Made by a program: the position numbers and the translations under genes
Shown: positions 8,050 through 16,574 of the stretch, in pieces
How positions within the stretch are numbered: position 1 is the first letter of the stretch
Layout: every line of letters starts with the position of its first letter
Notes under the pieces: generated by a model
The model's input: the letters and a program-made list of their open reading frames with translations, nothing else
Databases searched by the model: none
What the model was told of the DNA's origin: nothing
Assembly: GCA_019639175.1 (NCBI GenBank)
Contig: JAHBSK010000015.1
Location: forward strand, 1-33,234
DNA: 33,234 bases
Direction of reading: 5' to 3'
Origin: Acidobacteriota bacterium
GTDB lineage: Bacteria > Acidobacteriota > Blastocatellia > Pyrinomonadales > Pyrinomonadaceae

Positions 8050-8925
8050 ATGGCTGAGCGAAGTCAAGAAGAAGTTTGGAGAATGACGCCGTGGCTGATG
8101 GTCGCGCTGTTGCTGTTCAACTTCATTTTGATGGCATTTGACGCCCGCGTGGACGGCGGCCAGCGGGTCATTCGCGTATGGACACAGACCGCTGCGGATT
8201 TCGTCCAGTCTCCGATCACGACTATTTCGACATCTATCCAAAATTATTTCACATCCATATCAACGCTGCGCGGTGCACAGGATGAGAACAGCCAGCTTAA
8301 ACAACGCATTCAGGAACTGGAGGTCGAGCTAAAAGGAACACAGGACCTGGCAACAGAAAATGAAAGGCTGCGCAGCCTGCTCGGACTGAGAGAAGAAAGC
8401 AAATACAGCATTCTCCCCGCGCGGGTCATTGGCCGCGACCCTTCTGTCTGGTTCGATTCTGCGATAGTCGATCGCGGAAGCCTGGACGGCATCAAGCTGA
8501 ACATGCCTGTCGTTTCTGACGGCGGCATTGTCGGCCGGGTCACGGCAGTCGGGCCGCTTACTTCACAGATCGACCTGATAACGCGCGACAAATCGGGCCT
8601 CGGAGCCATCGTCGGTGAGGTCGGCGAGTCAAATTCGCTCGGCGTCATCAGCGGAACCAGCGAACGCGACCTGCTGGAGCTTCGCTACGTCGCCGGCAGC
8701 GTCGAGGTAAAAGAAGGTCAGATCGTTTACACGACCGGACAGGACGGCATCTATCCGCAGGGTTTGCGGGTAGGCGAGGTGGTCGAGGTCCGCTCCGGTT
8801 CGGCAACGACACCGCACCAGATACTCGTTCGGCCGAGCGCAAGATTGGGATCGATGCAGGAGGTCGCGATATTGCTCTACGAACCGCCGGCAAAACAGGA
8901 ATTTGAGCAAAAGCTGACAAAGTAA
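8050..8925 (+). CDS. mreC: Rod shape-determining protein MreC
   Basis: Periplasmic scaffold anchored in the inner membrane; it links MreB to PBP2/RodA and activates them. The 291-residue product has one transmembrane helix (MTPWLMVALLLFNFILMAF, residues 12-30), a coiled coil (about residues 75-115, SQLKQRIQELEVELKGTQDLATENERLR broken into heptads), and the two beta-barrel domain with VIGRDPSVWFDSAIVDRG, the conserved MPVVSDGGIVGRV and TTGQDGIYPQGLRVG. The start at 8050 keeps 11 cytoplasmic residues; an ATG at 8083 directly before the helix is an alternative. Neither has a good Shine-Dalgarno. Stop codon TAA at 8923-8925 leads straight into a heptamer repeat. Confidence 0.95.
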   Translation: MAERSQEEVWRMTPWLMVALLLFNFILMAFDARVDGGQRVIRVWTQTAADFVQSPITTISTSIQNYFTSISTLRGAQDENSQLKQRIQELEVELKGTQDLATENERLRSLLGLREESKYSILPARVIGRDPSVWFDSAIVDRGSLDGIKLNMPVVSDGGIVGRVTAVGPLTSQIDLITRDKSGLGAIVGEVGESNSLGVISGTSERDLLELRYVAGSVEVKEGQIVYTTGQDGIYPQGLRVGEVVEVRSGSATTPHQILVRPSARLGSMQEVAILLYEPPAKQEFEQKLTK

Positions 8926-8958
8926 CTCAAAACTTTGAACTCGAAACTCGGAACTTAG
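8924..8958. repeat. Heptamer tandem repeat (AACTnnn x5) between mreC and mreD
   Basis: Five consecutive 7-mers: aactcaa, aactttg, aactcga, aactcgg, aacttag. They begin inside the mreC stop codon and fill most of the 42-bp gap before mreD. The ACT(C/T) core with 7-bp period recurs near gdx at 16126-16157. Confidence 0.65.
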
Positions 8959-8967
8959 AATTAGCGT

Positions 8968-9513
8968 ATGGAACAGGTAAAGGTAACAGTGGCATTGATA
9001 ATCGCCGTCCTTCTTCAATGGACGCTGCGCAATGTTGCCGAACCGTTTGCCTATATAGATTTTCCGCTGATCATTGTCGTCTATGCGGCGCTTCAGCGAA
9101 ACGCCATTCGCGCAATTCTTTTCGGGACCATCGCGGGCCTTGCGGTCGATGCCCTTAGCGGCGGCCTTTTGGGAGCCAACGGCTTCTCAAAAACGCTGAT
9201 AGCCTATGTGGTGTCTGAGATAGCTCGCAGGGTCTATCTTGACAACCTTTTGCTTCGCATTCCCATCATAGCGGGAGCGTGTTTTATAGACGATCTGGTG
9301 TATTACGGCGTCCATCGCCTGCTGGGACAGGAACCCGCGGGCGAGGTATTTGTGATCATCGCCTACACCCTTATCGGAACGACCATCACCGGCACATTGG
9401 TATATATTCTTTTGGAACAATTATCGTCTGACAGGCCGCGCAGCAGAAGAAAGGATTCCTCGGCATCTCGCCGTCAGATGCGGCGGCGTAACCCGATAAA
9501 ACTCGGCAAGTAA
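8968..9513 (+). CDS. mreD: Rod shape-determining protein MreD
   Basis: Polytopic inner-membrane component of the elongasome, 181 residues. Five to six hydrophobic helices are visible, starting with VTVALIIAVLLQWTLRN and including DFPLIIVVYAAL, ILFGTIAGLAVDALSGG and a C-terminal VFVIIAYTLIGTTITGTLVYILL. The motif G-x-x-x-D near 'GLAVDALSGGLLGANGFS' is characteristic of MreD. The tail after the last helix is unusually basic and Ser/Arg-rich (SSDRPRSRRKDSSASRRQMR), presumably cytoplasmic. It lies between mreC and mrdA with gaps of 42 and 12 bp, which supports the assignment despite the low sequence conservation of the family. Confidence 0.92.
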   Translation: MEQVKVTVALIIAVLLQWTLRNVAEPFAYIDFPLIIVVYAALQRNAIRAILFGTIAGLAVDALSGGLLGANGFSKTLIAYVVSEIARRVYLDNLLLRIPIIAGACFIDDLVYYGVHRLLGQEPAGEVFVIIAYTLIGTTITGTLVYILLEQLSSDRPRSRRKDSSASRRQMRRRNPIKLGK

Positions 9514-9525
9514 TAATCAACGGTC

Positions 9526-11379
9526 ATGAAACTCCAGGAACAGGCGCAAAATCTTGGCGGAAGGATAGCGACGATACATGTCGTTGCCTTTATCCTGCTC
9601 TCGATCCTCGGTGTCCGCCTCTATTACCTCCAGATCGTCAACGGTGAATACTATGAAAAGCGGGCCGAGAATCAGCGAATTCGCCTTATCCCGATACCGG
9701 CTCCGCGCGGTGCTATTTTTGACCGTCACGGAAAGATCCTTGTTGATTCGCGCCCGACCTTTAACGTCGTTATTTCCAACGAGCCGATGAAGCAGTTGGA
9801 CATCGAAGCGGACGAACGGATTGATGAATACGCATACGGCCTGAACCTGGAGCCGGATGTGGTTGCCGACCGCCTGAAACAGATAAAGAAACAGAACGAT
9901 TTTGAAACGCTTGTCCTCAAGGACAACGCCTCGATGCAGGACATCTCATGGGTCGAGGCCCATCAGTTGGAATATCCCGAACTCCGCATCGAGCTTCAGC
10001 CGCAGAGATTTTATCCGCACGGCACGGCCATGGCGCATATCCTCGGCTACGTCGGCGAGATCAGCCCGAAACAGCTCGAATCAGAACGCTGGGCAGGAAT
10101 GAAGGCCGGCGACATCATCGGCAAAGGCGGCCTAGAAGAATATTACGATGAATTCCTTCGCGGACGTCCCGGATTCAGAAAGGTCATTGTCGATAGCCGC
10201 GGCCGCATCCAGCGTGAGATAGAGGTCGTCCCGCCGCAGGCCGGACAGGACCTTATTACAACGATCGACCTTGATATTCAAATGGCAGCCGAGCAGCAGC
10301 TTGCTAATTCGGCATCGAAACGCGGCGTCATCGCCTCAATGGACACACGAAACGGAGAAATGCTTGCCCTTGCCTCGTGGCCGTCTTTTGACCCGAACGT
10401 CTTTGTCCAGGGCAGCAAAACACGCGAGGGCCGCAAACAGATCGCCGCCTATTGGCAGGATGAAGGCAGGCCTCTTTACAATCGCGCCATACAGGGACGT
10501 TATCCGCCGGGTTCCACGTGGAAGATACCGATGTCCGCCGGAGGATTTCAGAGCGGTGCAATGACGACAGCAAGTAATTCCTTTGCCTGCGGCGGAGGCA
10601 TTCAGATCGGGAACCGATTCACCAAATGTATGGGACATCACGGACATCCCAGCCTGGTCCCTGCTATCGCGCGTTCCTGCAACGGATATTATTATAGGCT
10701 CGGATTGAAAATGTCGATCGAGAAGATGATCGAAATGATCGAGACCTATGAATACGACAAGATAACAGGCATTGACCTGCCCAATGAGAGGGTCAGCCAA
10801 ACACCCAAAAGCTGGAAGCCTATAGTCGAAAAGAACGAAGGCAGGTGGAGCGATATTCGAACCGTCATGGCATCCATAGGACAGGATACGGTCGTTGTAA
10901 CACCAATATCACTGCTTAGAACCGTCGCGGCCATAGGTGAACATGGCAAGATGTATGTCCCGCATTTCCTGAAAGAATTCAAGAAAATAAACGCAACCGA
11001 GCATTTTGAGGAACGTCCCGGATTCGGTTTTCAGCGTCCGGAACCCAAAATACTTCCGCTGAAACCTGAAGAGCAAAAGATGATCGCGACCGGTATGTGG
11101 TCCGCTGTCAGCGGTGGAACAGCACGCATCGTTAACATCCCGGGATTTGACGTAGCAGCAAAAACCGGCACTGCTCAGGCAGCGGTCGGGTCAAAAGATC
11201 ATGCCTGGATGGTGAGTTTTGCTCCGGCCTATGAACCTGAGATCGCAGTAGTTGGACTTATTGAAAACGTCGGTTTTGGCGGAACACACGCCGGGCCGGC
11301 AGTAAAGGGTGTTTACGAAACCTATTTGGCAAAGCGCGAACCGCTTGCCGACGAGCAGGATGAGGTCGCGAGAAGATAG
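9526..11379 (+). CDS. mrdA: Penicillin-binding protein 2 (elongasome transpeptidase)
   Basis: Class B PBP that cross-links peptidoglycan during cell elongation with RodA. The 617-residue protein has one N-terminal membrane helix (IATIHVVAFILLSILGVRLYY), a pedestal/dimerisation domain with RLIPIPAPRGAIFDRHGKIL, and the transpeptidase domain. Catalytic motifs are all present: SxxK as S330-T-W-K333 in YPPGSTWKIP, SxN as S384-C-N386, and KTG at 546-548 in AAKTGTAQA. A Trp replaces the more common Phe/Val in the SxxK motif. It starts 12 bp after mreD and ends 2 bp before rodA, so coordinated expression with its glycosyltransferase partner is assured. Confidence 0.96.
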   Translation: MKLQEQAQNLGGRIATIHVVAFILLSILGVRLYYLQIVNGEYYEKRAENQRIRLIPIPAPRGAIFDRHGKILVDSRPTFNVVISNEPMKQLDIEADERIDEYAYGLNLEPDVVADRLKQIKKQNDFETLVLKDNASMQDISWVEAHQLEYPELRIELQPQRFYPHGTAMAHILGYVGEISPKQLESERWAGMKAGDIIGKGGLEEYYDEFLRGRPGFRKVIVDSRGRIQREIEVVPPQAGQDLITTIDLDIQMAAEQQLANSASKRGVIASMDTRNGEMLALASWPSFDPNVFVQGSKTREGRKQIAAYWQDEGRPLYNRAIQGRYPPGSTWKIPMSAGGFQSGAMTTASNSFACGGGIQIGNRFTKCMGHHGHPSLVPAIARSCNGYYYRLGLKMSIEKMIEMIETYEYDKITGIDLPNERVSQTPKSWKPIVEKNEGRWSDIRTVMASIGQDTVVVTPISLLRTVAAIGEHGKMYVPHFLKEFKKINATEHFEERPGFGFQRPEPKILPLKPEEQKMIATGMWSAVSGGTARIVNIPGFDVAAKTGTAQAAVGSKDHAWMVSFAPAYEPEIAVVGLIENVGFGGTHAGPAVKGVYETYLAKREPLADEQDEVARR

Positions 11380-11381
11380 TA

Positions 11382-12497
11382 ATGGTTGCGATAATCGAAA
11401 AACGAGATCTGCGGGATTTTGACTGGCTCACATCGGTGCTGGCCGTCGCTATCGCCTGTTTTGGCGTATGGCAGATCTATAACGCGACCCCGAACGACAC
11501 CATCTGGTCAAAACAGATCGTCGGCATCGGCATCGCTCTCGCCGCCTTTACGGTGGTCGCCATTTCAGATTACCGCCGGATCATTGACGCCGCCCCTATC
11601 TTTTACGGCATTGGGCTGTTCCTGCTTTTTCTTGTTTTGACGCCGCTGGGTGTGGAGGTAAACGGACAAAAGGCGTGGCTTCGTATTTTCGGACTGCAGT
11701 TTCAGCCGTCCGAAGTGGCAAAGATACCGACCATTCTGATGCTTGCCAAATATTTCGGTGCCAGAAAGGGCGGCACGCTTCAGTTCAGGGAAGTTCTGAT
11801 CGGTGTGGCGATACTTGCCGGCCCGGTCGTCCTTATCATGCTCGAACCCGACGCCGGACAGGCGATCACCTATTTCCCGATCCTTGGGGCCGTGTTCTTC
11901 CTTTCCGCCATCAAGGTCAGATACGTGATCGGCGGCCTCGTACTTGCCGCCGTAATGATTCCGACAGCGTATATCGTGGGCGTCAAGGCCGGCGTGATAA
12001 AACGCTACCAGCAGGACCGCATAATGGCGATAATCGACCCCGAAAGCGTCGATCCGCGCGGTTACGGCTATCACACGATCCAATCTATGATAACGGTCGG
12101 AAAGGGCGGGCTTTCCGGCATAAAGGGAAATACCGAAACATCGCAAAGCGTTCTTAAATTTCTGCCCGAACCGCAAACGGACTTCATTTTTGCCGTAACT
12201 GCGGAAAACACAGGCTTTATCGGCTGTGTGTCACTGCTTCTGGCTTATGCGCTGCTTATATCCAGATTGATAATCGGTGCAAGAGAGGCTAACGAGCGCG
12301 CGGGAATGCTTGTTATAATGGCTATAGCGACGGCGCTGGCGTTTCAGATATTTATGAACGTCGGTATGACGCTAGGGTTTTTGCCTGTGATCGGTGTCCC
12401 GCTGCCGCTGATGAGTGCGGGGCTGTCCAATTTGCTCTCCACCTTTATAGCGATAGGATTTGTGGTCAGCATAAAAATGCGCAGATTTGTTAACTAG
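11382..12497 (+). CDS. rodA: Rod-shape SEDS glycosyltransferase RodA
   Basis: SEDS-family peptidoglycan polymerase that works in complex with PBP2, using lipid II in the inner membrane. The 371-residue protein has about ten transmembrane helices. Family signatures are visible: NGQKAWLRIFGLQFQPSEVAKI, then LEPDAGQA (the conserved acidic residue of the SEDS active site), YHTIQSMITVGKGGLSG, TDFIFAVTAENTGFIG, and FLPVIGVPLPLMSAGLSNLL near the end. The final motif ends in the usual small-residue stretch of SEDS proteins. It begins two bases after the mrdA stop (TAG-TA-ATG), indicating translational coupling. Confidence 0.97.
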   Translation: MVAIIEKRDLRDFDWLTSVLAVAIACFGVWQIYNATPNDTIWSKQIVGIGIALAAFTVVAISDYRRIIDAAPIFYGIGLFLLFLVLTPLGVEVNGQKAWLRIFGLQFQPSEVAKIPTILMLAKYFGARKGGTLQFREVLIGVAILAGPVVLIMLEPDAGQAITYFPILGAVFFLSAIKVRYVIGGLVLAAVMIPTAYIVGVKAGVIKRYQQDRIMAIIDPESVDPRGYGYHTIQSMITVGKGGLSGIKGNTETSQSVLKFLPEPQTDFIFAVTAENTGFIGCVSLLLAYALLISRLIIGAREANERAGMLVIMAIATALAFQIFMNVGMTLGFLPVIGVPLPLMSAGLSNLLSTFIAIGFVVSIKMRRFVN

Positions 12498-12521
12498 GAC
12501 GCTCTCGTCAAAAGAGGTTTT

Positions 12522-15080
12522 ATGGCTAGAGAAAGAAAAATTGTCGAAAAAGAGGTTGGTGCTGTCAGCGGCGGAGGCGGTTTGCTGGCAAGGACAACGT
12601 GGCTGCTGGCGGCTTTGCTTTTGGCCCTGTCCGCCGGGGCGATCACCGGTGTGCTGGCATCATATTATCTGAATAATTCGCGATATTCCGTCGAGGTTTC
12701 GGCGCTGGCAACATATCGCCCGCCGCAGGTGACGACGATCTATGCTGATGACGGCGAAACGGTGCTTGCCGAATTTGCCATCGAGAAACGCATCCCGATA
12801 AAGGAACAGGATATTCCGCAGAACGTCGAGGACGCGCTTATCGCCATTGAGGATTTCAGATACTACAACCACATCGGCATCGACTTTTACCGCACTGCCG
12901 GCGCGATCTTCAAAACGTTTACCGGAAACAGGGTCGAGGGCGGTTCGACCATAACACAGCAGCTTGCCAAAAACCTTTTTCTTTACAAGGACCAGACCTA
13001 TACCCGAAAGGTCAACGAATGGATGGTCGCTCTCCAGGTAGAGCGGTTCTATACAAAACGCCAGATACTGGAAATGTATATGAACTACGTCTTTCTCGGC
13101 GCCGGAGCTTATGGCTTTGAAGCGGGAGCAAGGACGTATTTCGGCAAATCTCTTAAGGAGCTTAACCTTGAAGAAGCGGCCCTTCTTGCCGCAATACCAA
13201 AATCGCCGGAATATTCGCCGACGCGGAATATGCAAAAGGCCCTGACTCGCCGAAACATCGTTTTGGATCAGATGGCGAAGTATTTTCCGAACAAATATTC
13301 GCAGGCAGAAATAAACGCCGCCAAGGCTAGGCCGATCAAGCTGGCCGACACGGCCTATTATCAGTCACTGCCAAAATCGACCGCATGGGATTATCCGGTC
13401 GAGGACATCAGAAAATATCTTGAGAACAGATACACGACCCGCGTCGCCCAGGGCGGCCTGAAGGTCTATACGACCATCAATGTCGAAGCTCAAAAAATAG
13501 CCACAAAGGTCATCAGAGAACGTCTCCGGTCGTTTGATAAAGGGCGTAAGTGGCGCTCCGATTATCAGAATATTCTTCTCGACCCGGACGGCCTTCCTCT
13601 GACCGACGAAAAGGAAATTTCCAAGACCCTTTCGTCCTATAAACACGCTGACTGGTACGGTGACGAATACGAAGAAGGCGAATATATCAAGGGCCTTGTC
13701 GTCAAGGCAAATCCCGCTTCTGATGAGGTCGGCGTTCGCTTTGGGCGCTATAACGCCGTTGTCGGTTCAAGGAACATGGGACGCAGCGGCAAACGCCCCA
13801 AGGATGAACTGAAACCGGGTTATCTGGCCGAGTTCCTGATAAAGAACGTGGATAACGCGAACCAAAAGCTTGAGGTCGAGCTTGCGCAGGTGCCGGAGAT
13901 ACAGGCTTCCATCGTGACGATAAACGCCAAGACCGGCGAGGTCGTCGCAATGGTCGGCGGATATGATTTCCACACAAATCGCTTTAACAACGCCACGCAG
14001 GGGCTGCGTCAGACCGGTTCGTGCTACAAACCTTTTGTTTACACGGCGGCGGTCGAGGACGGCATGACGCCGGACATGCTCGTCAGCGGAGCGCCGATAA
14101 AACGCGGCGGATGGCAGCCGTCAAACTATGACGGATCGCCGAGCCACGCGAACGTCCCGATGAAGGTCGCTCTGGCAAAATCGTATAACCTGGCCGCCGT
14201 TCATCTTCTTGACCAGGTCGGCATTCAGGCAGGAGCGCAGATGGTTCGGCGATTCGGCATCACCAACCCGATGGCACCGAGCCTGCCGTCGGCTCTCGGC
14301 GCCAGCGAGGTATCGCTGCTCGAGATGGTCGCGGCCTATTCGGCATTCCCGAACAAGGGGGTCCGCGTTCAGCCGCACCTCATCAAAAAAGTTTACAGCC
14401 GCGACGGCACACTGCTTGAGGAATTTGACGGTTCCAGTTCAAAGGTAACAAGCGAATACGTCGCCCTGACAATGGTTGATATGATGCGCGGAGTTACTTC
14501 GGGCGGCGGCACGGCATCAGGCGCAAGCGCCGCCGGACATCCGCTGGCGGGCAAGACCGGAACCGTGAACAAACACACCGACGTCTGGTTCATCGGCTAC
14601 ACGCCGACCTACGTCACCGGCGTCTGGATGGGAAATCCGCTCCGCAAGGAATCGCTCGGGCGCGGAATGACCGGCGGCGGAACCGCTCTGCCGATCTTCA
14701 ATGCGTTCATGAATCCTTTTATGAAGGACAAGGAGCGCGAAAGCTTCCCGAGAACGCCGCCCATGCCGCGTGAGATAAGAAGCCTGATGGAAAGGAACAA
14801 GCGTGAAGAGCTTGAAAAACTCGCACGTGCAGATCAGCTTGCGGTAAAGACCGGTGCGACCGAATCGCAAGGGGAAACCACCGAAGACCCGAACAAGACA
14901 ACCGGAGGCGACACAAGCGTTGGAACACCCGACAGCGGTGGAACACCGGCCGGAGACAAAAAGCCCGTTGCCGATCCGCCGCCGACGCCAAAGCCGACCC
15001 AGCAACCGACACCGAGGCCGACCCAACAGCCGACACCGCCGCAGGGAACACCGCGTAAAGGCAAAAAAGGCGATGCGTGA
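12522..15080 (+). CDS. mrcA: Class A penicillin-binding protein (PBP1A-like)
   Basis: Bifunctional peptidoglycan glycosyltransferase/transpeptidase, 852 residues. After a cytoplasmic tail and one membrane helix (about residues 28-50) comes the GT51 domain: EDFRYYNHIGID (catalytic Glu110), GGSTITQQLAKNLFL, and KRQILEMYMNYVFLG. The transpeptidase domain has SxxK at S500-C-Y-K503 (TGSCYKPF), SxN at S554-Y-N556, and KTG at 678-680. The last 80 or so residues are low-complexity, ending in Pro/Thr/Gln repeats (PTPKPTQQPTPRPTQQPTPP) and a basic GKKGDA. The ATG is preceded by AAGAGG at good spacing, 24 bp after rodA. A class A PBP joined to the mre/rodA operon is less common than the core order and suggests it serves elongation here. 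Confidence 0.95.
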   Translation: MARERKIVEKEVGAVSGGGGLLARTTWLLAALLLALSAGAITGVLASYYLNNSRYSVEVSALATYRPPQVTTIYADDGETVLAEFAIEKRIPIKEQDIPQNVEDALIAIEDFRYYNHIGIDFYRTAGAIFKTFTGNRVEGGSTITQQLAKNLFLYKDQTYTRKVNEWMVALQVERFYTKRQILEMYMNYVFLGAGAYGFEAGARTYFGKSLKELNLEEAALLAAIPKSPEYSPTRNMQKALTRRNIVLDQMAKYFPNKYSQAEINAAKARPIKLADTAYYQSLPKSTAWDYPVEDIRKYLENRYTTRVAQGGLKVYTTINVEAQKIATKVIRERLRSFDKGRKWRSDYQNILLDPDGLPLTDEKEISKTLSSYKHADWYGDEYEEGEYIKGLVVKANPASDEVGVRFGRYNAVVGSRNMGRSGKRPKDELKPGYLAEFLIKNVDNANQKLEVELAQVPEIQASIVTINAKTGEVVAMVGGYDFHTNRFNNATQGLRQTGSCYKPFVYTAAVEDGMTPDMLVSGAPIKRGGWQPSNYDGSPSHANVPMKVALAKSYNLAAVHLLDQVGIQAGAQMVRRFGITNPMAPSLPSALGASEVSLLEMVAAYSAFPNKGVRVQPHLIKKVYSRDGTLLEEFDGSSSKVTSEYVALTMVDMMRGVTSGGGTASGASAAGHPLAGKTGTVNKHTDVWFIGYTPTYVTGVWMGNPLRKESLGRGMTGGGTALPIFNAFMNPFMKDKERESFPRTPPMPREIRSLMERNKREELEKLARADQLAVKTGATESQGETTEDPNKTTGGDTSVGTPDSGGTPAGDKKPVADPPPTPKPTQQPTPRPTQQPTPPQGTPRKGKKGDA

Positions 15081-15094
15081 ACCCTAAAAAACAA

Positions 15095-15225
15095 GGATGT
15101 CTGAAAGGTCAGTTTCTGTGTCTTGATTCTGTGCATTCTGTGGTAAAGCTCCTGAAAATACAGAAAATACCACAGAGTACACAGACTTAAAACCGAAATA
15201 CACAGATCAGTCTTTTCAGACATCC
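15095..15225. repeat. Palindromic element, copy 1 (between convergent genes)
   Basis: Perfect 12-bp terminal inverted repeats ggatgtctgaaa (15095-15106) and tttcagacatcc (15214-15225) enclose an imperfect long palindrome with ctgtg/cacag motifs repeated on each arm. A second copy with the same ends and interior lies at about 26364-26512. It fills the gap between the class A PBP gene (+) and the esterase gene (-), and the folded RNA could end transcripts from both sides. It has no ORF, so it would be a non-autonomous MITE- or REP-like element. Confidence 0.75.
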
Positions 15226-15233
15226 GTTCATTT

Positions 15234-15974
15234 TTACCCCTGACAAAATCTTCCCAGATAATACGGCAGCATCTTTCTCCACCACGGCCAGTCGTGCGAA
15301 ACGTCATATCCCCACGTTTCCAGCAGGTGCGGAATTCCTTTTGAGTGAAGAACGCCTGAAAGTTCGCGGCTGCGGTCGGGCGCCTCATAGTTGCCCTGTC
15401 CGGTCACGATGACGATCGAATCAGCATGCTGCAAACGCGGCAGGTGATAGTCGTCATTCAGATTTTTCAGATACATCATCGGGTTATTGAAATAGACGTT
15501 GTCATCGTAATAACCCTTGTCCAGATAATTGTAGATGTCATAGCTGCCGCTCATCGCTATCGTCCCGCGAAAATTGTCGGAATGTTTGAAATACGTGTTG
15601 GCGGCAAGGAACGCACCAAGCGAAGCTCCGGTCGTCAGCGGTTTGGCATCGTCGCCGCATTCATTGCGGATCAGCGGCAGTACCTCGTCCGTTATGTAGC
15701 GGTCATATCGTGACAGCATCTCGACTTTCCAGCCCGGATGCGATTCGCGATTGAGCAGGCTGTATTTATTTACAGAATTTATAGAATATGCCCTGATAAG
15801 TCCCGCTTCGATAAAGTCCTTGATAGAATCGACCAGATAAAAACGCTCGTATTCAAGATAATCCGCCGCCGCCGTCGGGAACATCAAAAGCGGATAGCCC
15901 GCGTGTCCGTATGCCACCAGCGGCATGTCCATATTCAGATTGTGGCTGTACCACGAAGTTATATCGCGTCGCAT
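15234..15974 (-). CDS. Esterase of the D/PF00756 family (alpha/beta hydrolase)
   Basis: A 246-residue alpha/beta-hydrolase resembling the putative esterase family (EstD/antigen 85-like, PF00756). The nucleophile elbow is G-A-S118-L-G in TTGASLGAFLA, the oxyanion region lies in GHAGYPLLMFPTAAADYLEYE, and the probable catalytic His is in VSHDWPWWRKMLPYY near the C-terminus. There is no signal peptide, so it should be cytoplasmic. Similar proteins act on small esters; the physiological substrate is unknown. The ATG at 15974 is preceded by CGGAG at longer spacing. It is convergent to the PBP operon, with palindromic element copy 1 between them. Confidence 0.85.
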   Translation of the reverse strand: MRRDITSWYSHNLNMDMPLVAYGHAGYPLLMFPTAAADYLEYERFYLVDSIKDFIEAGLIRAYSINSVNKYSLLNRESHPGWKVEMLSRYDRYITDEVLPLIRNECGDDAKPLTTGASLGAFLAANTYFKHSDNFRGTIAMSGSYDIYNYLDKGYYDDNVYFNNPMMYLKNLNDDYHLPRLQHADSIVIVTGQGNYEAPDRSRELSGVLHSKGIPHLLETWGYDVSHDWPWWRKMLPYYLGRFCQG

Positions 15975-16061
15975 AAAATAAAAATCTCCGATATTTTTTT
16001 TGAATACTTGAGGTTAAGGGAATTTATACCCAAATGCAAAGAGTGGGCAGGTTCCGCAAAG

Positions 16062-16103
16062 CACCCCGCCTTGGGTAAGGCGGGGTGGCAGCCGCTTCGG
16101 CTG
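16062..16103. repeat. Double-hairpin REP-like element
   Basis: An 11-bp perfect stem caccccgcctt/aaggcggggtg (16062-16087, loop gggt) is followed one base later by a 6-bp stem cagccg/cggctg (16089-16103, loop ctt), then acggggtgg, which repeats the stem core. This is the typical look of repetitive extragenic palindromes. It lies in the 181-bp gap 15975-16155 between the esterase start and the gdx stop and could end gdx transcripts. Confidence 0.65.
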
Positions 16104-16125
16104 ACGGGGTGGTTCGTCTTTCCTG

Positions 16126-16157
16126 CTCCAGACTCCAGACTCAGGACTCAGGACTCT
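16126..16157. repeat. Heptamer tandem repeat (ACTCnRR type)
   Basis: Four full 7-mers, ctccaga twice and ctcagga twice, followed by a partial ctct that runs into the stop codon of gdx. Two more degenerate units (tctcagg, actcaca) lie upstream of the gdx promoter at about 16625-16638. The ACTC core and 7-bp period match the array after mreC. Confidence 0.65.
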
Positions 16158-16476
16158 ATTCCGCCGCCGTTAGTTTCAGTCCGGCGATGCCGCCGACTAT
16201 CAGCAGAATACAGCCAAAGCGTATCAGATCTCTCGGCTCATCGAACAAGACCATCCCGACCACAGCCGCACCGACCGTCCCGATGCCTGTCCATACGGCA
16301 TAAGCCGTTCCTATCGGCAGCGTTTTCACCGCCTGTGACAAAAAGTAAAAGCTCACGATCATCAAAGCGACCGTGGCAACGCTTGGCCAGAGTTTTGACC
16401 AGCCATCTGTGTATTTCAAACCTATCGCCCACGCTATCTCGAACAACCCCGCGATCACCAAATATATCCAGTTCAT
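16156..16476 (-). CDS. gdx: Guanidinium exporter Gdx (SMR family, SugE)
   Basis: A 106-residue four-helix small multidrug resistance transporter of the Gdx/SugE subtype, a dual-topology proton-coupled exporter of guanidinium in the inner membrane. The residues known to line the guanidinium site in characterised Gdx proteins are all here at the canonical numbers: Glu13, Trp16, Ser42, Tyr59 and Trp62 (from LFEIAWAIG, VSFYF and GTAYAVWTGIG). The true start is the ATG at 16476, with AGGGGAG upstream; the longer reading frame to 16539 runs into the riboswitch and terminator and is not coding. The leader carries a guanidine-II riboswitch, so substrate and regulation agree. Confidence 0.96.
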   Translation of the reverse strand: MNWIYLVIAGLFEIAWAIGLKYTDGWSKLWPSVATVALMIVSFYFLSQAVKTLPIGTAYAVWTGIGTVGAAVVGMVLFDEPRDLIRFGCILLIVGGIAGLKLTAAE

Positions 16477-16501
16477 ATCTTTATCTCCCCTAAAAAGCAA
16501 A

Positions 16502-16532
16502 ACGGCCGGAGCCATATCATAGCTCGGGCCGT
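16502..16532 (-). terminator. Riboswitch-controlled terminator in the gdx leader
   Basis: On the minus strand acggcccgagc (16532-16522) pairs with gctccggccgt (16512-16502), one mismatch in 11 bp, loop 9 nt, followed by TTTTGCTTTTT. Its 5' arm contains the loop and 3' side of the second riboswitch hairpin, so the two structures exclude each other. Guanidine binding should keep the hairpin and prevent termination. Confidence 0.8.
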
Positions 16533-16566
16533 CCCGCATGAACCTTCACCAAAGGCCGTCCTTCGG
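16525..16566 (-). ncRNA. Guanidine-II riboswitch (mini-ykkC)
   Basis: Two hairpins with ACGG loops, the hallmark of this class. On the minus strand, P1 is CCGAAGG-ACGG-CCTTTGG (16566-16549, seven pairs including one G-U) and P2 is CGGG-ACGG-CCCG (16536-16525). The linker is 12 nt. In guanidine-II riboswitches the two ACGR loops kiss and bind two guanidinium ions. The downstream gene is a guanidinium exporter with all ligand residues, and P2 overlaps a terminator stem, giving a transcriptional ON switch. Confidence 0.93.
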
Positions 16567-16574
16567 CTGATCAG

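Noticed and set aside
8003..8086. A 27-codon basic ORF (MPRNRVSRYPHRRYKKW...) across the mreB-mreC gap, stop overlapping an internal mreC ATG as ATGA
   Set aside because: It overlaps the first 12 codons of mreC, has no ribosome-binding site, and its start lies in the stem-loop. Chance is likely, although mreC starting at 8083 would revive it.
15738..16493. A 251-codon + strand frame across the esterase start and the gdx gene
   Set aside because: Shadow of two minus-strand genes and of the REP element; no coding features.
16477..16539. 21 additional N-terminal codons for gdx
   Set aside because: These codons fall in the riboswitch and terminator. The Gdx numbering (Glu13, Trp16, Ser42, Tyr59, Trp62) and the Shine-Dalgarno fit the ATG at 16476.
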